DNA of 20,568 bases from a virus. Below, piece by piece: positions 14,796 to 20,568 of the stretch. Each line of letters begins with the position of its first letter. Position 1 is the first letter of the stretch. The position numbers and the translations under genes were made by a program. The notes below the pieces were generated by a model that ran no database searches, was not told the origin of the DNA, and was given only the letters and a program-made list of their open reading frames with translations. The stretch covers positions 1 through 20,568 of the IMG/VR virus record IMGVR_UViG_3300010373_000148, one strand, 5' to 3'.

Positions 14796-15116
14796 TTAGT
14801 GTGCAATTTGGCTCAGGTTGGCGGCGTAGACTTTGCGCACCGTCCGCCTGAGCCTTTTGCGCTGCCGGCCGCTGATTCCAGAGGGCCGCCGCGCCTCACG
14901 TTCAAGAATAGCCTTCTCGCGCGTGGCTTCAATATCGCGGCGCAGCTGGGCGAGCCGTTGGTCTCTCAACTTGGCCTCGGCAATCATCTGCCGTGCGCGC
15001 TCTACGAATTCAGGCGAGGTCATCTCAGCGATGGCCTCAGGCGAGTAGCCTTCGAGGTCTTCGGGGTTGAGCGTACCGTCTTCGTTGAAGGTGAGGGTGC
15101 GGAGAGGTTCAGTCAT
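14796..15116 (-). CDS. small coiled-coil protein, unknown function
   Basis: A 106-residue protein not recognised. The N-terminus (LTFNEDGTLNPEDLEGYSPE) is acidic. The middle is a long charged helix (FVERARQMIAEAKLRDQRLA, then RRDIEATREKAILEREA). The C-terminus is very basic (SGRQRKRLRRTVRKVYA). The acidic-helix-basic order could suit a DNA- or protein-bridging role in the head, but nothing shows this directly. Its ATG overlaps the previous stop (TAATG), consistent with coupled translation in the head operon. Confidence 0.65.
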   Translation of the reverse strand: MTEPLRTLTFNEDGTLNPEDLEGYSPEAIAEMTSPEFVERARQMIAEAKLRDQRLAQLRRDIEATREKAILEREARRPSGISGRQRKRLRRTVRKVYAANLSQIAH

Positions 15117-15493
15117 TACATTCCGACCTTTGAGCCATCGTCTATCCAGACAAATTGGCCTTCTTGGCCATAGGTCTCAATCGGAAAGTGCGCAGAGCAG
15201 TCGCAGCAAAACGTTCCTGAATAGAACGAGGGATCACGCGCGTAAGTCTCGGCGATGGCTTGGCTCATCGTCGTTACGCCGCCGCATTTCAGGTGCTTAT
15301 ATGTGCGGCGAACGGGGCGCACAAAGCCTTTTGCACGTTCTTCGGCGGTCAGGATCACATAATCCTTCTGCTGGCCGTTCTCTTTGATTTCGGTGTGGCT
15401 TTGATCCTCAGGAACAGGAGCGCCGCTAACAAGCACTCGTGCCGTGCGATCTACTTCAAGGTCATCAATTTGTTTAATTAAAGGATCGTTCAT
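15116..15493 (-). CDS. Cys-containing phage hypothetical protein
   Basis: A 125-residue protein. It has the pattern GFVRPVRRTYKHLKCGGVTT, then MSQAIAETYARDPSFYSGTF, CCDCSAHFPI and a C-terminal FVWIDDGSKVG. I recall similar sequences in many phage genomes as uncharacterised proteins. The cysteines (KCGG, FCCDC) could bind zinc. The ATG overlaps the preceding stop as ATGA, and its stop overlaps the next start. No function can be given; the cluster places it with head genes. Confidence 0.7.
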   Translation of the reverse strand: MNDPLIKQIDDLEVDRTARVLVSGAPVPEDQSHTEIKENGQQKDYVILTAEERAKGFVRPVRRTYKHLKCGGVTTMSQAIAETYARDPSFYSGTFCCDCSAHFPIETYGQEGQFVWIDDGSKVGM

Positions 15494-15831
15494 GGTCTCC
15501 AGCCTTTTGTGGTTTCGTTCGCTTTTGTTGCGTCGATATCGATGCCATACTGATGCGTCGTGAAACCGGGAAACTTACGCTCGTAATCCTTATCGAGTAG
15601 GAGCGCCTCTTTCTCAAGCTCTGCAGCCCATTCCTCGGCGGTGAAAACCTTCTTTTGAATCAGAAGTGTGATGAGTGCCGTTGCCTCCGCGCGAAGGATG
15701 ATCGATAGTTCCCTATGGTCGCGGACAGCGGAGCATTCGGGATCATCTTTCGAGCGCGTTCCGAGTTGCCATCCTGCGAAGACGGTGCGCCATTTTGCAA
15801 GTTTGTTGATTGCCATTTCGAGTGAATTCAT
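15490..15831 (-). CDS. conserved phage hypothetical protein
   Basis: A 113-residue mostly helical protein: MNSLEMAINKLAKWRTVFAG, then WQLGTRSKDDPECSAVRDHR, then ATALITLLIQKKVFTAEEWA and a C-terminal YERKFPGFTTHQYGIDID ending in TKGWRP. I recall similar proteins near portal genes in other phages, without a known role. The start at 15831 is set by the ATGA overlap with the preceding gene; a longer in-frame reading up to 15948 would run through that gene and is rejected. The stop overlaps the next start in the same way. Confidence 0.7.
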   Translation of the reverse strand: MNSLEMAINKLAKWRTVFAGWQLGTRSKDDPECSAVRDHRELSIILRAEATALITLLIQKKVFTAEEWAAELEKEALLLDKDYERKFPGFTTHQYGIDIDATKANETTKGWRP

Positions 15832-16022
15832 GCGACCCTCTCTCTTGCCTGCTCGCGCAACTTGAACGTCAGCAGCACATTTACCTTGGCTCCAAAGCCG
15901 ATGCCCACCTGATAGGCAGACTGGCAGAGCAGATCGTAATCCCCGCAATAGACGTCCAGATTTGCCTCGACGTCTTCCAGATCACAGCAAACTGCAACGT
16001 ACCGGCGCTTACGTATTCCCAT
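15828..16022 (-). CDS. small Cys-containing protein, unknown function
   Basis: A 64-residue protein starting MGIRKRRYVAVCCDLEDVEA, with four cysteines (VCCD, VYCGDYDLLC) and a basic end (KLREQARERVA). It overlaps the end of the portal gene by 14 bases. The ATG at 16022 has AGGGAG three bases before it, which is close; an in-frame TTG at 16034 is the alternative. The stop overlaps the next start as ATGA. Not recognised; the tight packing is the main evidence that it is real. Confidence 0.55.
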   Translation of the reverse strand: MGIRKRRYVAVCCDLEDVEANLDVYCGDYDLLCQSAYQVGIGFGAKVNVLLTFKLREQARERVA

Positions 16023-18306
16023 CGTCTCCCTCAACCTTGGTTACCGAAAGCCAGCAGCGGCATTTGTTGTGCGCGCCGGGCTCCTTAATCCCCATCCCGA
16101 AATCATGCCCTACCGGAACAGATCCCTGAGCGGAAAACTCGGCGCAAATCGGGCAGCAACCGCCGTCCTGTACCTGCCAAGCGTATTCGAGGACCTTCTT
16201 CGAAGCCGACCACGCGCCAACATGCCCACGAACCTGCTGGTGAGAAATCTCCGAATCGGCAATCGTTTCCGCCTTGTCGTCAGAGAAGACTTGGCTCGCC
16301 TGAATGACGGCCTCAAGTTGCGACGGCGACCACGATTCCTTGATTGCCTGCTTGATCGTGTTGAGCACGTCATCCTTGGCAGTAGTTGAAATCGCCCAAT
16401 GTGCCCCGGTTGCCTCTGCAATCGTGCCATCGTCCTCAACCTTCAGCCCGACCATCTGGTACGCGCGGTCCGCGGCTTCCTGCTCTGCGATCGGCGTGGC
16501 TGCTTCCGTGACTTCTTTGAGATTGGTTTGCAGATGAGCAGTCGCCTGGTACGCGCCGACATTCACGCCCTCGCGCGCTGCCTCCTCGAGATAGGGCCTC
16601 ACGAGTTCAGCCAGCGCCGGGTACTCCCACTCCATCGCCGCAAGGATGGCCAGCGCCCGCGCCGTGTCGTCTTCGAGTTCGCCCTTCCTTACTTTCTTGG
16701 CGAATAGCTTTGCCGCGCCTTTCGCCACACGCGCGCCCTGGGCTGAGAGAAACTTGGCCAGCTTGCGATGCAGTTCCTGCTTCAGTTGCGAGTTGCGCGG
16801 CGTGAGTAGTCCTGCTACGGCTTTCAGTTCAGCGCGTTTGCCTAACTTCGCCGGTCCTGCCGGCTGAGGAGGGTTTGCGGGTTCAGGCTTAGGCGGTTGG
16901 AGGGCAGTGGACCGCGCCGTAGCGGCTTCGAGCGAGAGCGGCTCAATTCCGGTTACAGACTTCACCGTGAGCATATCCGCCTCAGGCTCGGGCCGTGGAT
17001 CGTCGCCGCGGGCCTCGCGCACTTCATTGCGGGTGTAAGTGCCGTTATTGACGTAGGTATCGTCAACCTGCGCCTGCTTCAGAGGATCGATTTCCCGCTC
17101 ATCGTTGTATGCGAATTCAACATCGTCCAGCCCAAGCACTCGCTCAATCACGTAATTAAGCGTGTTTTCGATGTGGCGCAAATATGGCTCAAGGCCTTCG
17201 ACCTGTGCCACGTCAGTCGATTCCTTCGCCGTGCCGCGGTTGACCTGCTTTACCAGGTTCTGCGGGCTCACCGAGAACGCGAACGCTACCACGCGAATCA
17301 GGTACTCGTCGGTGGCATCGGTCAGGGCCTCCGACTTCGAGAACTGCGCCGGATGCTTGGCGTCGGGAATCATCGTCAGCCGGCGCCGCTTGCCGAGGTT
17401 CCCAGCCAGGAGCGAATCGAACCACTTCTGAAAGTCCTTGATTTGCTGCATCGTCCAGTTTTCCGGCATCGGCAGCAGGCCCTCAGGAACGTTGCCTGAG
17501 GTGTAGTAGTCGAGCAGGAACTGCTGGCGATTGGCGGCGATTGCCAGCGTCCGGATGATCTGCTCGACGGGCGGAAATCCCCAGCGGGAGTTGACCCTGG
17601 GGTTGCGCGGCGAGTAGACAAGCTGGTTGGCCGTGAATTCCTTCGGCTTCTTGGCGTCGACCAGCGCCTGCCCGGTCAGATTGCCGGTCGGGATGCCGAG
17701 AATGATCTGCTGGTAAGCAGGGCTAGGCGGGAGCGGCCGGAAGCCGTTGTTATCGAGCAGTGGCGTGATCGTGGCACCCGAGATGAGCCTCAGCCACTTG
17801 ATTTCATTGAGTAGGTTCGAGCACGGATAGATGGTCGGGGCATCGAACACGAGCAGGTCTTCTAACCACATCCGGATCCAGAGATCGAAGGAATGCACGC
17901 CGTCTGGATAGCGCAAAAGCTGTGTGACAGCCGTCACGTTTTGGTTTTGCGCTTCCCGCTTGAGGCGTTCGGCCTTCTTTTCCCCGGGCACCTTCTTGAC
18001 CCGGATCGACCAGGGGCGGTTGACGATCTGATCCTTGCGGGTTTCGATCATCAGGCGGCAGAGATCGAAACTGTTGCTAACGTTCCACAACTGCCCAAAC
18101 TTGACCGGGTTTTCTGAGCGCGGCGTGAACTGCAGATTGATGCCTGGGGTAAAGTCCCACTGGCGAACTCCTACGCCGAGTTGCTGGGTTGGCCGGATGG
18201 GTTGCTGTGCCGAGGCCCAGTCGCCAGGGTTGATGCCCTCAATCAGCGTACCGGCTGGCCTGAAAATGGGCGCGAGTGCATCTTGCGTGGCTTTCCAGAG
18301 CCCCAT
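16009..18306 (-). CDS. portal protein fused to Mu gpF-like domain
   Basis: A 765-residue two-part protein. Residues about 1-440 are portal-like: DLCRLMIETRKDQIVNRPWS, NQLVYSPRNPRVNSRWGFPP followed by VEQIIRTLAIAANRQQFLLD, and GTAKESTDVAQVEGLEPYLR. A proline-rich linker (about 468-490, QPPKPEPANPPQPAGPAK) leads to a helical region. A C-terminal Mu gpF-like minor-head domain follows, with CCPICAEF (717-724), VGHDFGMGI and AHNKCRCW (745-752); the C-x2-C and H-x2-CRC residues are likely metal ligands. Portals form the twelve-fold DNA gate. The MuF domain is normally a separate neighbouring gene (SPP1 gp7-like), so this is a fusion. Its ATG directly follows the TAG of the upstream gene. Confidence 0.88.
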   Translation of the reverse strand: MGLWKATQDALAPIFRPAGTLIEGINPGDWASAQQPIRPTQQLGVGVRQWDFTPGINLQFTPRSENPVKFGQLWNVSNSFDLCRLMIETRKDQIVNRPWSIRVKKVPGEKKAERLKREAQNQNVTAVTQLLRYPDGVHSFDLWIRMWLEDLLVFDAPTIYPCSNLLNEIKWLRLISGATITPLLDNNGFRPLPPSPAYQQIILGIPTGNLTGQALVDAKKPKEFTANQLVYSPRNPRVNSRWGFPPVEQIIRTLAIAANRQQFLLDYYTSGNVPEGLLPMPENWTMQQIKDFQKWFDSLLAGNLGKRRRLTMIPDAKHPAQFSKSEALTDATDEYLIRVVAFAFSVSPQNLVKQVNRGTAKESTDVAQVEGLEPYLRHIENTLNYVIERVLGLDDVEFAYNDEREIDPLKQAQVDDTYVNNGTYTRNEVREARGDDPRPEPEADMLTVKSVTGIEPLSLEAATARSTALQPPKPEPANPPQPAGPAKLGKRAELKAVAGLLTPRNSQLKQELHRKLAKFLSAQGARVAKGAAKLFAKKVRKGELEDDTARALAILAAMEWEYPALAELVRPYLEEAAREGVNVGAYQATAHLQTNLKEVTEAATPIAEQEAADRAYQMVGLKVEDDGTIAEATGAHWAISTTAKDDVLNTIKQAIKESWSPSQLEAVIQASQVFSDDKAETIADSEISHQQVRGHVGAWSASKKVLEYAWQVQDGGCCPICAEFSAQGSVPVGHDFGMGIKEPGAHNKCRCWLSVTKVEGDDGNT

Positions 18307-18549
18307 CTATTCCTCCGTGACCGGCTTGGCAAACTTCTCTGATTTGACGATTGGATTATATCCCCACATTGCAAAGCAGATGGGGCAGCCACACACAATT
18401 AACTTCTGGGCAGGCTCAAAGCGCATCTCGACTTTGACGCGGTTGCCGCATGCGGGACAGGTTTGTTTGCGCTTGACGCGCCGGTGCCGGTAGTCGTAGG
18501 AAAGCCAGGGGAGAAGGCGAATCAGGAAGCGGATGAGCGCGGCGAGCAT
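18307..18549 (-). CDS. small zinc-ribbon protein with hydrophobic N-terminus
   Basis: An 80-residue protein. The first 18 residues (MLAALIRFLIRLLPWLSY) form a hydrophobic, partly amphipathic helix that could contact a membrane. A basic stretch (RHRRVKRKQ) follows, then a four-Cys zinc ribbon: CPAC near residue 31 and CGCPIC near residue 53. It begins directly at the stop of the preceding 51-residue gene (TGAATG) and ends directly at the portal start. Function unknown; nucleic-acid or protein binding is the usual role of such ribbons. Confidence 0.7.
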   Translation of the reverse strand: MLAALIRFLIRLLPWLSYDYRHRRVKRKQTCPACGNRVKVEMRFEPAQKLIVCGCPICFAMWGYNPIVKSEKFAKPVTEE

Positions 18550-18705
18550 TCAGGCCTTTCGAGCGTAGAGTTTGCAATTGGCCTTATGGTAGAGCACGCC
18601 GCGAACGACTTCTGTGCTGCCACACGAGGGACACGGAACATCAGGCTTCGCATCCTTCCGCATGGTGGCCTTGACCGGCTTCTGAAGCTTAGACTCACGA
18701 ACCAT
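18550..18705 (-). CDS. 51-residue zinc-finger-like protein
   Basis: A very small protein starting MVRESKLQKPVKATMRKDAK, with a CPSC knuckle at residues 24-27 followed by GSTEVVRGV and a later Cys near residue 44. It is basic overall. The ATG overlaps the DUF7448-like stop as TGATG, and its stop touches the next start, so it fills the gap exactly. These junctions are the best evidence that it is real. A full four-Cys site is not present, so zinc binding is uncertain. Confidence 0.65.
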   Translation of the reverse strand: MVRESKLQKPVKATMRKDAKPDVPCPSCGSTEVVRGVLYHKANCKLYARKA

Positions 18706-19076
18706 CACAGTGCCCTCATATCAACCGAAGTGCTGTAGTAACCATTCGAAGAGCCATACCAGCGGATCACCACACTGCCCTTGATCGTGCGCAGGCGGTA
18801 GAACGTCCACTCGTTGCAGTCGTTACGCGCTTCACTGCCTTCCGGAGGTTCATCGCTGCTACTCTCTTCGGCAGAGAGGATCGGAGTGTTTTCGAGGTCA
18901 TGCAGGTCGCCTTCGACATCTTCCACGCGGACACTTTCACAGCAATCCTGAGAGTGGAAAAGCTGATATCCGCCGCCATCTACCTTGACGAAATTCACGT
19001 AGGAATCTCCATCGCTGACGCTCACGGTTTCAAACGTTTGCCCCACTAAATCAGCGAACTTGCAATCCGTTACCAT
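18705..19076 (-). CDS. DUF7448-like phage protein
   Basis: A 123-residue protein. The run YQLFHSQDCCESVRVEDVEG, then DLHDLENTPILSAEESSSDE, and the end WTFYRLRTIKGSVVIRWYG with SSNGYYSTSVD match my memory of the DUF7448 family, widespread in phages and of unknown function. The HSQDCCESV core is the hallmark. The start lies within the end of the upstream zinc-ribbon gene (seven-base overlap), and its stop overlaps the next start. Role in packaging or head assembly is inferred from position only. Confidence 0.8.
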   Translation of the reverse strand: MVTDCKFADLVGQTFETVSVSDGDSYVNFVKVDGGGYQLFHSQDCCESVRVEDVEGDLHDLENTPILSAEESSSDEPPEGSEARNDCNEWTFYRLRTIKGSVVIRWYGSSNGYYSTSVDMRAL

Positions 19077-19303
19077 CGCGTTGCTCCCTTTCCAACTGTC
19101 CTGCCTCGCCCATGCTCTTCAGCATAGCCCCGCGAACGAATCAGGCGGTCTGCCTCAGCATCGAGTTCGTCCTGCTCGGTCACCACTTTCCATGCCAGCC
19201 CGCAGGTTAGGCAGGCACGATCCTGTCGGCCCATCTGCTTGGCCAAGCCGCCGCATTGAGGGCAGTTGGGCACGTCGACGGTGGTGGTGATTACGTCAGG
19301 CAT
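19070..19303 (-). CDS. small zinc-ribbon protein
   Basis: A 77-residue protein starting MPDVITTTVDVPNCPQCGGL. It has a compact four-Cys ribbon, CPQC (residues 14-17) and CLTC (about 31-34), followed by a helix (EQDELDAEADRLIRSRGYA) and a basic tail. The ATG at 19303 has GGGGAG about ten bases upstream. The same frame stays open up to 19528, but that part overlaps the terminase end and the antisense membrane gene and has a low-complexity, shadow-like composition, so it is excluded. It is the first gene after terminase on this strand. Confidence 0.7.
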   Translation of the reverse strand: MPDVITTTVDVPNCPQCGGLAKQMGRQDRACLTCGLAWKVVTEQDELDAEADRLIRSRGYAEEHGRGRTVGKGATRW

Positions 19304-19348
19304 AGCCGCCCATCTCCCCGTTGGCATCGTATCAAGCAGAGGTGCCTC

Positions 19349-19498
19349 ATGCTCGGAACGATTTTGATGGTGTTTGCCTTTGTTCTGCTGCTGCTCGCCG
19401 CATTCAACATTCCCTCGCCGCCACGGCTCAATCTGGGTTGGCTGGGCATGGCTTGCTGGGCGCTGGCTATCGTTCTGGGCGGCTTGCACATCGGCTGA
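19349..19498 (+). CDS. antisense small two-helix membrane protein
   Basis: This is the only convincing plus-strand gene in the window. It encodes 49 residues: MLGTILMVFAFVLLLLAAF (first membrane helix), a short loop with IPSPPRLNLG, and a second helix (WLGMACWALAIVLGG). AGAGG lies six bases before the ATG. The form, a helix ending AAF, a P-rich turn, then a helix with an N-L-x-W/A-L-G start, recurs in small phage membrane proteins I have seen, none with known function. It converges on the terminase gene with only seven bases between the stops and fills a 200-base stretch that holds no plausible minus-strand gene. A holin-like or host-modifying role is possible but unproven. No clear promoter is visible upstream. 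Confidence 0.7.
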   Translation: MLGTILMVFAFVLLLLAAFNIPSPPRLNLGWLGMACWALAIVLGGLHIG

Positions 19499-19505
19499 GG
19501 GCCTT

Positions 19506-20568
19506 TCACAGAGGCCTCGGAAGCGCACAACGCATGCACTTCTCGGTCCCTGCGATCATAATCCAGAATGTGCACCCGCACTCACAAATATCTTTGTTTC
19601 TTCCGTCGACGAGCACGCGGGCCTCGGCGATCGGCGGAATAACCCCCTCTTTCGCCATTGAAGCCGCTTCCTCTTTAACGAATCCTGCCCACCCATCGCC
19701 GCCGGCTGCAAGCTCGGTTAGCGCCCACACATTGGCGTCGACTCTATCGGGAGATTCATCGTCAGTTTTCGGGTTCCATTGCGTCATTTGGTCCTCAAGC
19801 ATCGAAAACGTTCCATGATGGTGGACCCGATGCTGCTCGTAAAGGGCGGATACTGGCTCGGCCCGAATCACCTTTCCGCGGCTCGCGGTCACCTTTTTGT
19901 AGCTGACGTTTGCGTCCTGGTGCCTGACAAGCGCCTCAATCATATCGCCACCATTATTTGCTTCCCCGACAAGCCGATCGGCTGCCAGGCGATGATAGAG
20001 CCGCACGCCTACCTTTGCCGCTTCGTCTGGCGTATAGATTCCGCTCTCATCGGCCAGGATGTAGAAGTGCGACGGGTCGCGGTTGTCCTGCCCAGCCGCT
20101 ACAATGCCCCACTCATCGGAATCCTCATTGCTGGTCGTTGCCGGGTCCATCGCTACCACAATGCGCGCCAACGGCGGTAGTTTGAGCACACGCGCGCCTT
20201 CAATATCGGCCAATTTGAAGAGCGCCCCTGGATTGTCGTCGAGAAGTTCTGCATAGATTTCCTGCCGCCCGAGTCGCGTTCCTTCGTACTTTTTGGTAAT
20301 GACATCAAGGAATCTCTGCGAAAGATTGGATCGGTTATCGTATGTGCTGCCGTTCGTCACGAAGGTATTTGGATCCTTCATGAGATCGCGAATCAGCTTC
20401 GTTGGGCGCGGCGTGGTGGTCAGAACTGCCTGAGGGTTGTCGCCAAGTCTCAGGCCGAGTTGCGCCATGTCCCAAGTGTCTTGGTCGTAGCGCCAACTGG
20501 CTATTTCGTCGCACCAGAGCTTCTCGCATTCAGGACCGCGAAGGGAATCCGGCTCTTCGGCGGTAAAA
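19506..20568 (-). CDS. terL: terminase large subunit (5' end outside window)
   Basis: The last 353 residues of the packaging ATPase-nuclease; the reading frame is open to the right edge, so the ATG at 20468 is internal. Just inside the edge lies the Walker B-like stretch EKLWCDEIASWRYD, preceded by AEEPDSLRGPE. LTTTPRPTKLIRDL is the coupling motif. The nuclease half shows VVAMDPATTSNEDSDEWGI (first acidic site), GEANNGGDMIEALV (second), and SPDRVDANVWALTELA (third). The Walker A part is not in the window. The C-terminus extends past the nuclease with a CECGCTFW...CMRC group, a possible zinc knuckle that is not typical of the family. It cuts and pumps DNA through the portal encoded 1.2 kb downstream. 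Confidence 0.93.
   Translation of the reverse strand, partial: FTAEEPDSLRGPECEKLWCDEIASWRYDQDTWDMAQLGLRLGDNPQAVLTTTPRPTKLIRDLMKDPNTFVTNGSTYDNRSNLSQRFLDVITKKYEGTRLGRQEIYAELLDDNPGALFKLADIEGARVLKLPPLARIVVAMDPATTSNEDSDEWGIVAAGQDNRDPSHFYILADESGIYTPDEAAKVGVRLYHRLAADRLVGEANNGGDMIEALVRHQDANVSYKKVTASRGKVIRAEPVSALYEQHRVHHHGTFSMLEDQMTQWNPKTDDESPDRVDANVWALTELAAGGDGWAGFVKEEAASMAKEGVIPPIAEARVLVDGRNKDICECGCTFWIMIAGTEKCMRCALPRPL

Noticed and set aside
16069-17499. Several 70-200 codon plus-strand frames opposite the portal gene
   Set aside because: All are antisense to the portal-MuF gene, overlap each other in different frames and show no motif.
19304-19581. Minus-strand readings through the gap between terminase and the zinc-ribbon gene
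   Set aside because: Hydrophilic Q/S/K-rich sequence without a good start; the plus strand there encodes a clean two-helix membrane protein with an SD.
1-20568. tRNA, rRNA, CRISPR array, insertion sequence, integrase or attachment site
   Set aside because: None seen on reading both strands; no tandem spacer pattern, transposase-like sequence or tRNA-like segment was noticed.

Overview
The window is a 20.6-kb block of late structural genes from a tailed double-stranded DNA phage or prophage. It runs almost entirely on the minus strand, so gene order is read from high to low coordinates. No integrase, repressor, replication gene, tRNA or host gene is visible, so the sequence does not show whether the phage is temperate or where it might be integrated. 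No sheath, baseplate-wedge or other contractile-tail gene is seen. A tail-tube protein, a G/GT-type frameshifted chaperone and an 847-residue tape measure indicate a long non-contractile tail (siphovirus morphology). The host is uncertain. GC-rich DNA and the Sec signal peptide style of the spike-like protein would fit Acidobacteriota, but this is a weak inference.

Layout in transcription order. DNA packaging (20568-18307): the C-terminal two thirds of the large terminase, then a chain of small cysteine-rich or zinc-ribbon proteins and a DUF7448-like protein. One small gene here (19349-19498) lies on the plus strand, opposite to everything else, and encodes a two-helix membrane protein. Head entry (18306-14796): a portal protein fused to a Mu gpF-like domain, followed by four small unknown proteins with start and stop codons that overlap or nearly touch. 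Accessory insert (14755-11336): an Ig-like-domain protein, a strong UUCG-loop terminator, and a 931-residue signal-peptide-bearing beta-helix protein whose body is clearly poorer in GC than its surroundings.

Head shell (11269-6978): an XkdF-like prohead protease carrying a scaffold domain at its C-terminus, with an internal start that would make the scaffold alone; then tandem hairpins; then a major capsid protein with a large inserted domain; then the connector, a Trp-rich unknown and a gp10-like protein. Tail (6981-1): gp10-like and terminator-like proteins, tail tube, G/GT chaperones with a -1 frameshift signal, tape measure, DUF2460 distal tail protein, a solo LuxR-type HTH protein, a DUF2163 hub-like protein, and the first six codons of the next gene, probably the NlpC/P60 tail peptidase. 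The DUF2460-DUF2163-(NlpC) order matches the tail tip of Rhodobacter-type gene transfer agents and related siphophages.

Most junctions are ATGA, TGATG, TAATG or direct stop-start contacts. This indicates one long translationally coupled operon, broken by the terminator at 14174-14204 and the hairpins at 9883-9925. The items most worth a second look are the antisense membrane gene, the low-GC secreted beta-helix gene behind a terminator, the LuxR-type protein inside the tail operon, the frameshift signal, the internal scaffold start, and a possible broken gene just downstream of the capsid gene.
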